From positions 11,672,493-11,736,492 of the forward strand of contig NC_133496.1 in the NCBI RefSeq assembly GCF_025370935.1: a DNA stretch of 64,000 nt, given 5' to 3'. Of the stretch, positions 33,901 through 45,900 are shown in pieces; position 1 is the first letter of the stretch, and each line of letters begins with the position of its first letter. The notes beneath the pieces were generated by a model. The model was not told the DNA's origin and did not search any database. It saw nothing but the letters and a program-made list of their open reading frames with translations. The position numbers and the translations under genes are program-made. The stretch comes from Choristoneura fumiferana (lineage: Eukaryota > Arthropoda > Insecta > Lepidoptera > Tortricidae).

Positions 33901-36900
33901 ATTATTTCAAGGTTCAATTTTGTTGATGTATTGGTTTGACAATGTTTAATCACACAATCAGACAGATCGGAAACAGACAACCGACCTATTATAATACCTT
34001 TCATAAACACTGGGATGTTAATGACCTCAGTTATCACCACGCGTTTTCCACTGAGTCATGATTGCTTGTAACGGCATAAATAGTTTTACGATGAGAAAAT
34101 TCCACTGTCAATTGATGGATATTTTGTTCCGACCAGCAAGAATTACGAACTGGTATGCTCGCAGAGGCGCGTACCGACTGTTTTAGGTCAATAATACGAA
34201 ACAGAACAGCGTCCTTCATGCGCCGGGTGCGTGACAGCGCCAACGGCCTCGTGCGTATGGTGTTGGGATTCAGTACATATGGAATCCAGAGGCTCTGTAT
34301 ATAACATAATGTAAATCTAGAGTTAACTAATATAAAATAAGGTACTGTAAACTAACACTTATGGACATGGTCTGAATTAAATGTTTTTGAATTTGAATTT
34401 GAATTAGATCGAGAGGGGTTGAAATGATGACCTCTGAAACTGTCAAAGATATAAAATATCGGCAAGTTCGAATTAGACTCGCGCTCAATTCCAAATTTAA
34501 AAAACGGCAAACAATAAGGTTATTATTTACTGTTGAGATTTGCCTTTTTAGTCTGCGGTTCCACCAGAAATGTGCAGATTTCTTGCTCAGACGTAAGGTC
34601 GCGGGTGGGCAAAGTAATGAGGGCTATCGTTTTTTGTCTTTCTAGTTGGCGTCACTGTTGCGTAAGGTTTTTATTTAAGTGTGGCTTTCAAAGTGTTATT
34701 ACGGGCGTGAAAACAAATTTTAGGTTAATTACATATTTAATACACCTTAAAACCGTACCATAAAAATATCGAGCAACCACAGTGTTGCGTAGTCCCGTTT
34801 TGTTCGGAAAAAAAGGGAGGACAAAAGTTTCCAAAAGACAAAACTGTCTCAAAACACAGACATTCATTGCCCCGTAACGCATAATTGCCATAATTAATTT
34901 AAGGTAATGCAAAATGTTCACAAAATTATTCTAATTATAAATAAACCCGCATAGCTCACCCAAAAACTATGAGATTTGACATTTCGGAGACCTCACGCTA
35001 CACTAGCGCCTCTAGCGGCGAATTCATACGCGATAGCCCTCATTGTTTTAGTTCATCCCTAGCATGTTTATGTTGGTTTGCAGGTCCCAAGGTTATATCG
35101 AAGGTGTTGACGACGGAGTGTATCGAAGAGATCACGGCCGTGCTGCGCCGCGCGCCCGTCATATGGGACAACCTGCACGCCAACGACTACGACCAGAAAC
35201 GGATATTCTTGGGTATGTCATCATCATCATTATGTCTTAGCGCCGGCTAGCCCTTGATCATGGTAGAGCGAGACTATCCCGCTTCCGAAGTGCGGGTAGT
35301 TCGCGATGCGAGTGCCGAAACTAATCGGAATCACGTGCGGGTAGTTCGAAAGACTCGCGCTGCTAAGCAAACGTGATATAGGAAACGCCACCAGAGTTGA
35401 GGTCACGCACACGGGAACATGTCATGTAATTTTTGACATTTACTCATTCATTTCTTTCATTCTCGTTTTATGCAACTAGTTCTTCATGTAGCTGTGTGTG
35501 TAAATCATTCACTTCAACTCTCGTGGCACTACCTATACCCTACACTTCAGTCTACTCGTAACCACGGCCGCGGCCACTGCAATGAAGTTGAAACGTCGAG
35601 GTAATTTTTACTCGTTTTGTTAGCGTGATAACTGTGATAAGTCCCGGGTGTCACTAAAATCGGTTACCTAATGATTCGCCGACTATTTTAGGCAGATTAT
35701 TGATTGGCAGACAACGTTTCGCCGAGTAACGGTACGCCGATGAATTTGTACGCAGATGTATTGTTTCGCAGACTAACGTTTCGTAACTCAACCTTTAGCA
35801 GACTATTTACTTGGCATATGAGTCAGTAAGCCGTACAACTATTTACAGAAATTCGTTTAGCCTATTAATCACTACACATTTTGCACATTTGGTCGAACAA
35901 CCTTTCGCTTTTGTAACGGTTGAACTATTATTCAGTGCGCATATCAACTTTTCGCATCTTTTCGTTTCGCATGGGGACTGACATTCAATACCGTGAATAT
36001 GTGTGGATTACACTATGGCCTTATTGGCATTTTTACACGCCGTGCTGACCGCGCATTCTTTATGATTTTTTTATGTACCCTCACAAGTTTCAAACGTATA
36101 ACGCAAGTAATAAACGTATTTTTGACCATCATTTGTATTTATTTTACATTGGAGTTTAAACAAACCAAGTCGCGATGCTAGCAGTTCGGTTCTGGCACTT
36201 CGCCGGCCGCTACCGCGGCACGCTCGCTTCGCTCGCTCGGCTCGTGCGTTGTTGGTCGCAATTCTACCTAACACTCCTCCTCGCTAACGCTCGTCGTCGC
36301 ACCTAACTTCATTTTGATAAAGCTAGTATATTTATATAGTCAACTCAGTAAAATTGGGCGATTTTATCTACGCAGATTACGAAACAAAAATCGACTGAAT
36401 ATTAAATCTACTTAACAATATGAATGCCATGTGATAACTCTGCTTATCGTGTCTCGACGAACAGTTGTTCGGTTAACTGAAACAATTACGAAACAAACAA
36501 TCTACTAAACGTAAATCTGCTTATCGCTATTCTTGCTACCGACTACTCGGCGAAACGAATAATAGGCGTAACGAAATTATACCAAACGTTGCTCGGCCAA
36601 AAGAAAAATCTGCCAACAGTTGTCTGCGAAACGAAAATCTGCGTAATGAAACACGGCAAAACGACAGGTCACCACTAAAATCACTTTAGTTCAAAACATT
36701 GTAATGTTTTCATTTTGTGTGCTATTCCAGGTCCATACTGCGGCCGTTCCCCGGAGCTCATCCCTCTGCTGCGCGGCGTGCTAACCAATCCCAACTGCGA
36801 GTATAATGCGAACATGATCGCCATAAGAACGCTCGCGCACTGGGCGAGTTGCAGCCTCGATGCGCCGACGCACAGTAAGTAACGAACACTGGCGACTAGT

Positions 36901-39900
36901 AAGTAGTTTAATCATAATCATTTATTTGCATAAAAACATGGTATCCATTTGGTGATGTAGGGGAAAATATAGTTTCACACGCGTTTGTCGCGAGAAATCT
37001 CGTTGCACCACATTAAAAAATCGAAGATTACTAAATTTTTGGTGGAATATCTTATTTTGGACATATGGTATAATGACAATGTAATAAATACAATACAATA
37101 CAATACAATAACTCTTTATTGCACACCAATACAGTAAACAGTACAGAGAACACAAGTATATACATAGAGATTTTCTAAGGTAAGCAATAGGCGGCCTTAT
37201 CGCTTCAGAGCGATCTCGTCCAGGCAACCTTTACAATGGACAGAAATAAGGAATACATTTTAGCAGGTGGTGCAATTTACAGTAGATTAGAGCTGTATCA
37301 AGAATACATAAAACTAACACATACACAACAAATCTAAACAGATAGATAGGTAGATGATAGGTGGATATAAATAAGCAATGTTTTAATATGAAAATTCAAT
37401 GGTGCGTGTGAAGTTCCCAATCCGCACTGGGCCCGCGTGGTAACTATGGCCCAAGCCCGCTTCTTCTGAGAGGAGGCCTGTGTCCAGCATTGGGACGTAT
37501 ATAGGCTGGGATGGATGGAAGGTATTTTGAGAACGTGGTATTTTCGGCTCGAGCTAAGAAAGCTTACTTACGCACAGCACAGCAACATATCCATAATGTT
37601 GCAAGTCGCACAGAGAGCTAGGGAACGAGCGATGCACGGTATTTAAAGAAAGAAAGGCCAGAAGAAGGTTGCCTGGAAGAGATCGCTCTTAAGCGATAAG
37701 GCCGCCTATTGCTCACCTTGTAATTTTTTCTCTGTGTATCTGTTTTCTCTATCGCTTACTATGTCTGGTGTAAAATAAAGAGTCTTTGTATTGTATTGTA
37801 AGAAGAAATCCAGAGACGGACACAGCTAGAGTAGTAGCCGAAAATAAATGGCGATGGGTGGGCCTTATATGACGGCTGGGGAAAATTAGTAATTGAGTGG
37901 GGTGGGGACCTAAAACAGGTCATGGAAATGTCGGTAAACCACTCATACGATGGACCGACGATCTGGTGAAGGTCACAGGAAGCAGTTGGATGCGGGCAGC
38001 GCAGGACTGATCGTTGTGGAAGTCTTTGGAGAAAGCCTTTGTCCAGCGGTGGACGTCTTTCGGCTGATATGATTGATGATATTAGTAATAATTAAAATCT
38101 TTACTACGCCATCTGCTGATGATTTGACGATCTATTCTGTGCTAATTAAAAAGCTGATGAGCAATTTTCATCATTCAGCATACTTATTAATGTTGCGCAG
38201 TGGAAGCAGTGTCCTGGGACATTCGGCTGGAGAGCGAGAGCGAGCAAGGCGTTTGCGAGGACGAGGTGCCTCTCGCTCTTGGCAAACATGTCTACCATCC
38301 AAGACAAGCTTTAAGGTAACGTTCTATAATAAGGTTTGTTTTGTCTTTGACTTCGTCAGCGCGGGAGAACAATAGAAACCTAAACTTAAAGATTAATTTA
38401 GTCATACCGGGTGTAAGCAACACGAACAATTAATTAAACTAATGATTCCTTAAAATACGACACAGTTACTATATAACATCGTCAACTAACTTTTTAGTAA
38501 GGCTTCTTAAATTGGTAATGTCTCCTGAGTCACTAATTAGAAGTATGATTTTATGGGGTAAAAAAAGTTGAGTTTTGACAGTTTTAACCAGTTGCGATAC
38601 CTACGACTTTTTTTGGGTAATTGTTGGTTAAGTACCCAATGTTAAAAGGTGAAAGGTGATTGGTGGTGACTTTAGTAACATACATTGGTAAATCTTGAGT
38701 AGTTAGTTACGCGCCACTGTGGCGCGCAGGGCGTATGGCTAAGGTAATTCCTTCATGACTCGAAGCATGCTAGTTGGATATATTGCAGACATATTTCTAA
38801 GCAACTGTATCACCGTTGTCCCCTGAGTCACGAGACAGAATAACAACAGTTAAAGTTTATTGACCCAGTAAAATGTCTCAATGTTCCAAAGTTCCAAAAT
38901 TTGGAGAAAACAGCTTTTCAAATTATAATTCACAGTCAATAAGTGTTGCGTTTTAAGAAACGAATGAATGAACTAAAAGAACTTCTTTGCTCACCCGCGA
39001 CCTTATAAGTAACGCCTGATTCAATAAATTATTTGAAACGAAAAAATTTTATTTGAAACGATAAAATATATGAAAATATTCATATATTTTATCCTACTAA
39101 TATCTTAAATGTGAAAGTTTGTGAAGATGTTACTCAATCACCCAATAGCGGCTGAACTGATTAAAATGAAATTCGGTATACAGATAGTTTGAGTCCCGGG
39201 GAAGGACATTAGGATAGTTTTTATCCTTCAAAAATGCATAGTTCCCCTGGGATATCGATAGCAAAAATTCTACGCGGACGGAGTCATGGGCAACAGCTAG
39301 TATTTAAATATATGTATTTGATAATTCTTCATACCTTTTTCAGGCTAGCTATAAAGGAATGGCTTCCGGAATTCTCAATACCCAAGACCGCCCAGGGACC
39401 GGTTATAAAGCCGCAACCGCCCGTCACAGGTATTACGAAATCCTTTTAGTTTTTGTTTCAAATAAAAAGACACACTTTTTTAATGATTAGTTTGGTAATC
39501 AAGCCGGAATAAACTGACGAATTTTGAAAATTGAAAAGAAAGCGGGAGAGCCCATTGTCTGGCCCGCGATATTGTCCGATTTTATAAAGCTACAAGTAAC
39601 TAGTAATTAGTTTTATAAGACCCACCACTGACTGACTGACATAATCAAAGTCATAGATAGCCACTCATGAACATAAGCAACACCAAGTGCGTTCCTCATG
39701 CGTTACTCGTATCTAGGTACCCCCTGAAGAGTAAGTCTACTTAACTAATGTATTACCCCCATGACCAGCCAGTCTTGGCCCGCACGAATTTACAGCCAAA
39801 AAGTTTGAAGAGCCCTGATTTAAACTAACACAAGCAATAAGTTTGCTTCACAGTCCCGCCGGTCCCGATCATCCCGATCATGCCGTCCGTGAACACGTGC

Positions 39901-42900
39901 ATGTCTCTGCTGACGGCGACCACCACGACGACCACGACGGCGGCGGCCGCCATCCCCACCGTCAGCGCGCAGCAGCTGCTGGCCGACTGTTCGCACAGCG
40001 CGGTAACTATCACCACAGAGTACATATATAACAGAGACACCACCTAGTACAAGCAAATGGTATCACCCTAATACTGGCTATTCAACTGGCTATTTTTCTT
40101 TCCTTCGATTTTCCAATAGATGGCACCAGTGAGAACACAAATAACACGATTTTCAAAATCAGCTAATTTTTTTACAAATTTCAAATGGTAATTTCGAGTA
40201 ATGTGATTTTAAAAACCGGTCCCGTGGGCGAGTTCCCTTGCGCTTACATTTTGTTAAAAGAATATATAAAAAAGTAAAAAAATATTTATTGTTTAAAAAA
40301 ATATAGTTGAAACGAATTTTTATATTTCAAAAGTAACTTGACGTCAAACCACAGAAGAAGTTACACATATTTATAAATTCCACTTTCTGTTTCTTTCCTT
40401 ACGTAATATAATATAACTCAAATACTCGGTGTTCAAAAATACTCGTAAAGCGGAAAGGGAGTTAAATTATCCGTCATGATGATCTATTTACAATATTTGA
40501 AAACCATAGTATCACTGTAAGATTTACCGCCAAAAAAAAATCATTTGATTTTTCATTGAATATGCAAACCCTATTTCACTAAAATTAAAGAGTAAACTAC
40601 ACAGAATGTTTTTATACATTTTTACCTAATATCTGCGGAACGACAAAGAATCTTAAAACAGGTATTACCCCTCTGCTAAATAATCTATGCTAACTGCGGG
40701 TGTATGACATGACAGCTTACTAATTGTAAGTTTGACAATATTTTTCGCTTTTATAATTTACTACATATATTTTATAAGGGTTATTTTGTAACATATTGTA
40801 TACCCATTAATTTTTCAGATATCACCTGCAGAAAACTACAATTCAGTATCGAATCCGGTCATGAACTCTCTGGTGTCACCCACAAAAGTTATTCTCAACG
40901 AATCAATACAGAACCCCATTATACCGATGGCGGCTAACATCGCTCTGCCAAACGAAATCCCAGTGTCAAGTTTACCAGTCCCGATGCTAGGTTTGAAAGT
41001 ACTTGATGAAAATGTTGAGAAAAATGAAGACCAAAGCATGGAGAGCGGCCAGGATAAAAATGATAGCGTAGCGAATGACAGCGTCCTCGAAACGGCCAGT
41101 TTTATAGAAGACATGAAGAAGGAGGAAAAGGATGACCAGGATACGATCATCGTTGATGATGAGAAGAATGAGGAGCAGCAGCAGAATGGAGAAATGAGCT
41201 TGGGGTGGTAAAGTGGTGGTTCAGTTTTTTGGCCTGCAGACTGTTACTTTGCTACTCTGCTACGAAGGACATTGGTGCTGCTTTGGCAGCGAAGTACTAA
41301 GGTAAAATGTAATTTATTGAAAAACAAAGCAACGCATGAATCAAGAAATGGCTTAATTTTTTTTGTTATTTCATATTTGCTTTGGACAAAAAGCATTATT
41401 AAATAATCCGTTCCACCGTGAAATAGGGAATATTAGTGCAATTTTATTCCCGTCAGAGTGCAGCACTAGCACATACCATATGTTTTTTGAGTATCGAATG
41501 TAAATATCATTTATTTTGTTACTCATATATGTCATGATTTCTATAAGTCTGGTCCGTCATGGCGACAAAATATAAAGAGAACTGACGTTGTCATGGCGGT
41601 TTGTTTACGGTTTGTGCTAGTGTCGCCCCTGCGCAGAGCTTTGCCTAATATGCCCTATTCGGAACACACCACTACTTCCAATGCTGCCGACTTGTCTATG
41701 AATTATTGTATTAAAGGTGACACTTTGTATTAAATAAATAGGGCACTTTATGTATTAGTGACAATGCCAAACCTCGAGTTTGTTTGAGCATATCACACTG
41801 AGACAGTATAACCTCCACAATCAAATTAAATAGAGAATGTAGTATTAAATGTTATATTGTAACGGATAACTCACGTCTTAAACCGAGTTTAGCTCGACAT
41901 GTTTCGGGCTATTCGTAGCCCTTCTTCTTAGGAGCAACGCGACTCGGCGGTTGCCGCAACACGCACACTACGCGCCACCGCTCTGCTCGCGCGACAATGC
42001 GCGAGAGAATGTAGTATAAAAAATCAGATAAAAATCGTAACTTAAGTGTTAACTACTCTATATCGATTATTATCGATAAATCCTCGATTCGACATTTCCC
42101 TACGCTGTCTATTATATGAAGATACTGAGCTGACTGCATGGCAAATCCGAAAGATTCCGAAAAAAAATGACGGGAAAGGATTATTCACTACACTGTATGT
42201 ATGTTAAGTATCTATGTTTTATGATGATGCTTCTCACAGATACCCCCAAACGCTGAGCCCGAGTCGTCCTCGCTGCCGGAGGCCGAGCCACTAGACGTGG
42301 ACCCCCTTCGGCCACCACCACAGACACTGACGTCGTCATGAAACGATCAACTCAGCGAGGTAAGATGTATTTTGTTTTTATTTAATGATATTGATAAACT
42401 TCATTGAATGCGTGTTTGTGTAGTGATTGTGTAGCGAGTCCTGTTGGATTAGCAATTGAGTAGTTTCCTGGGTAAATAAAATAGTATACTACTAGCGTTT
42501 ACCCGCGGCTTCGCACGCGTAAATCATTTGATACAGCAGTTGAATTAACATCCGATTTTATTTTAAATTCTCGTGGGAAATGCCCTAAAATTACATCGTG
42601 GTTTTCATTGAGTCAAATTAAAACACCCATGCCAAATTTCATGACTCTAAGCCGAGCGATTGTTATTTCGAGATTTTATCCTATTCCGTGGGAATATCGG
42701 ATAAAAAGTAGCCTATGTGTTTACCAGACCGTCCAGCTACCCACATAGCAAATTTCATGACTCTAAGCCCAGCGGTTGTTATTTAGAGATTTTATCCCTA
42801 TCCNNNNNNNNNNNNNNNNNNNNNNNNNNNNNNNNNNNNNNNNNNNNNNNNNNNNNNNNNNNNNNNNNNNNNNNNNNNNNNNNNNNNNNNNNNNNNNNNN

Positions 42901-45900
42901 NNNCGAGGTGGTCGGTAAGCTGACGGAGTCTTTAGTATACCGCTGGGTTGGACTATTGGCAGCGTCAGACAAATGTGGCACAGACTCTCTGCGCTCGCAC
43001 AGTACCTCATGTCAGAGAAGCTGAGAAGGTATGTAACGCTGGTGCAGTCGAATTACCCCAGAAGCCCACAGCGAGATTTATCCAATCGACATCCAAAACG
43101 ACCTGTACTTACAATCACAGAGGAGGAGGATGAGTCGTCTGTCAACGCCGTCGCTGAAACAAAGAAGAAGCTCACATGTATTTATTGTGGTAAGACAGAC
43201 CACTCAATTGATAACTGCTCTGATTACAGAATACTCGATGTCAATAAGCGCTGGGATTGGGCTTGCGAGAAAAAGCTATGCTTTGCGTGTCTGAAGTCGA
43301 GGCACCGCCGTGACCGCTGTCCGTCGAAGAAGAAGTGCACGACCTGCAAGCGTGGCCATCACTCGCTGCTGCATAGAGACGACTGGCATAAAGGCGAGGA
43401 CAAGAAAGAAGGTTAAACCTAAATGTTCTTATACGACGCAAATGTTTGGGACCAAGCGCGCAAGAAGGTTTACCTGAAGGTCTTACCAGTCACCGTAGAG
43501 GGGCCAGCAGGAAGTATGTCGACTTTTGCTCTCCTAGATGAAGGGTCAACGGTTTCCTTAGTCGAGCATTGTGTGGCTGAAACAGTTGGTGCCGAGGTCC
43601 GGTAGCGACCTCAAGCTTCATGGTGCTGTAGGGGACTGTTTTGGCACGCCAAGTCACCGCGTATCATTGACACTACATACGTCAGAGGGCACGCACAAAA
43701 CTAGATAACGTTCCGCACAGTTGACAAACTTGACGCTTCCACGCAAAGCTTGGACTGCATCGATTTGGCATCGCTGCCACATCTGACAGATATTCCCATA
43801 CAGACATTTAGAGGTAAACCCACTATGATTATCGGCCAAGACTATTGGTTTTTAATAGTAAGCAGGCAGGTGAGAGAAGGCCGAAAGAATGAGCCCGTTG
43901 CCTCGCTTACCCGATTAGGTTGGGTTTTGCATGGATTCGCTGCCGGAAAAAACCAAACGGTATTGATATGGCTGTCATTTGCATGATCACCCTGATGACA
44001 GTCTACACGATTTAGTTAAATCTTATTTTAAATTCGACAGCATTGGGGTCAAGCGCGACGACAGGCACAGGAATTCATCTGAAGAACGACGTGCACAAGA
44101 TAACAGATGGGAGGCTGGACCTTTATGGAGATCTGACGAAGTGAAACTTCCGGATAACAGACGAAGTGCAGAATGCCGACTCAAGACTATTGAGAGGAGC
44201 ATGGAAAACGAAATTAGCTTTGCTGCAGATTACGAAAAGCAGGTTATCAACATGCTAGAGAAAGGCTATGGAGAGGAAGTCACGGGTCCCTTGAATGGTA
44301 AGAGATTATGGTTTTTACCTCACTTTGGTGTTCGCAACCCCAACAAGCCTGGCAAACTTTGGCGAGTATTTCACGCCAAAGCTCAGACGAACAGGATTTC
44401 CTTGAATACGGAACTAAGGAGTGGACTGGATATCCTGAACTCACTGCTTGGATGGCAATGGCGTCCAGGGCAATTGAACGTGGCTGATGGTGCGACCAGA
44501 CCAGACCAGACCAGAGGTTACTCTCCTGCGCGCCACCGCCGACGAGCCCGCTGCCGCTACTGAAACTGCCAGCTGCTGCCACCACAGATGCTGCTCTCGC
44601 AGCGAGGAGGAGATTGTTGCAGAACCTTTTTGATACAAGTCTTTACCATTTTTTGACTTATGATTTTTGTTTATATGTGACACTCGAACTTGACAATAAT
44701 AAAACTAGAGAAGAAGACTATCGAAGGATTTTGATTTACTAGATTGATTTAGATACATACTATATCCTACTAATCCTACTAATATTATAAATGTGAAAGT
44801 TAGTGAGTGAGTGAGTGAATATGTTTGTTACTTCTTCACGCTGAAACGGCTGGACGGATTTGGATGAAATTTGGCGAAAAGTTAGATAACCTGGATTACA
44901 ACATAGGATACTTTTTATCCCGATATTCCCATGGGATAGGGATAAAATCTTGAAATAACAACCGCTCAGCTTAGAGTCATGAAAATTGGTATGTAGATAG
45001 TTTGACATCTGGAATAACACATAGCCTACTTTTTATTTCGATATTCCCACGAGATAGGATAAAATTTCGAAACTAATAACCGCTGGGCTAGAGTCATGAA
45101 ATTTGACCATGATTGTTTTTAATGTAATGTCAATGAAAACAACGATTTAATTTTCGGGAATTCCCACGGCAATTTTAAAAATCCCGGTATTTCAGCTGCT
45201 GGACCTAATGATTTACGTGTGCGAAGCCGCGGGTAAACACTAGTTGGACGATAAAAGAGTATTATAGTAGAAATTATGTAGATTTCTATTAACTAGTATC
45301 ATATTTACTGTGGAGTCCATTGTTGGACCAAAAAATCATTTTGAATCACTTCCCTGTGTCTACTCTCATTTCCCTGTCTTGTGTAAATTTAAAAATGCCT
45401 CTTCTAAATTATATCGAAAATACAAACTGAGACATGGATGCACAGAAAAACCAGAAAAAAGGGACCAGCGCTGGGAATCGAACCTAGGTCCTCAGCAATC
45501 CGTACTGCGTACTATAACCCCTACACCACCGTTGGACAGGAGTCAAGATACAAATTTCTCCTATGCACACATATCTCAGGTTGCCTTTTTCTACTACGCT
45601 ACTTAAGCAGCAAAAAAATCTAAATTAATTCATATTTTGACTGACCCTTTCAATTCTAAAATACTCCATCATAAACCTTGGGAAAATATACGTCAAAAAA
45701 TATAAGTGGATATACATGTTTCACCATTTTAAAAATTCTACCCTTAAAGGGGTATAAAAGGGAGTGTAAGTTTGTATGGAAAAAACGTTAGGTATATATA
45801 TATTTGAAGATATAATTCTAAAACTTCGTGAAAATGCTATTAAACATTTTAAGTTAAAAGGGACATGGAAACATTGTGAATGACTCTTGAACAGGACTAA

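Larger units (their letters stand above)
40799..42803 (+). repeat. First copy of a 2-kb segment with Oga exons 11-12
   Basis: Collinear with 46126-48213, including exon 11, intron 11, exon 12 and the start of intron 12. Differences are mostly homopolymer lengths, plus a few substitutions and one replaced block (41494-41556 against 46831-46988). Similarity begins abruptly about 20 bp before exon 11 and ends at the gap. Confidence 0.9.

Noticed and set aside
39825..40056. Minus-strand Arg/Gly/Val-rich frames near 39.9 kb
   Set aside because: Antisense of the low-complexity Thr/Ala codons in Oga exon 10.
43979..44563. Host gene for the 194-residue frame
   Set aside because: It is the deleted RT lead-in of the BEL/Pao element.
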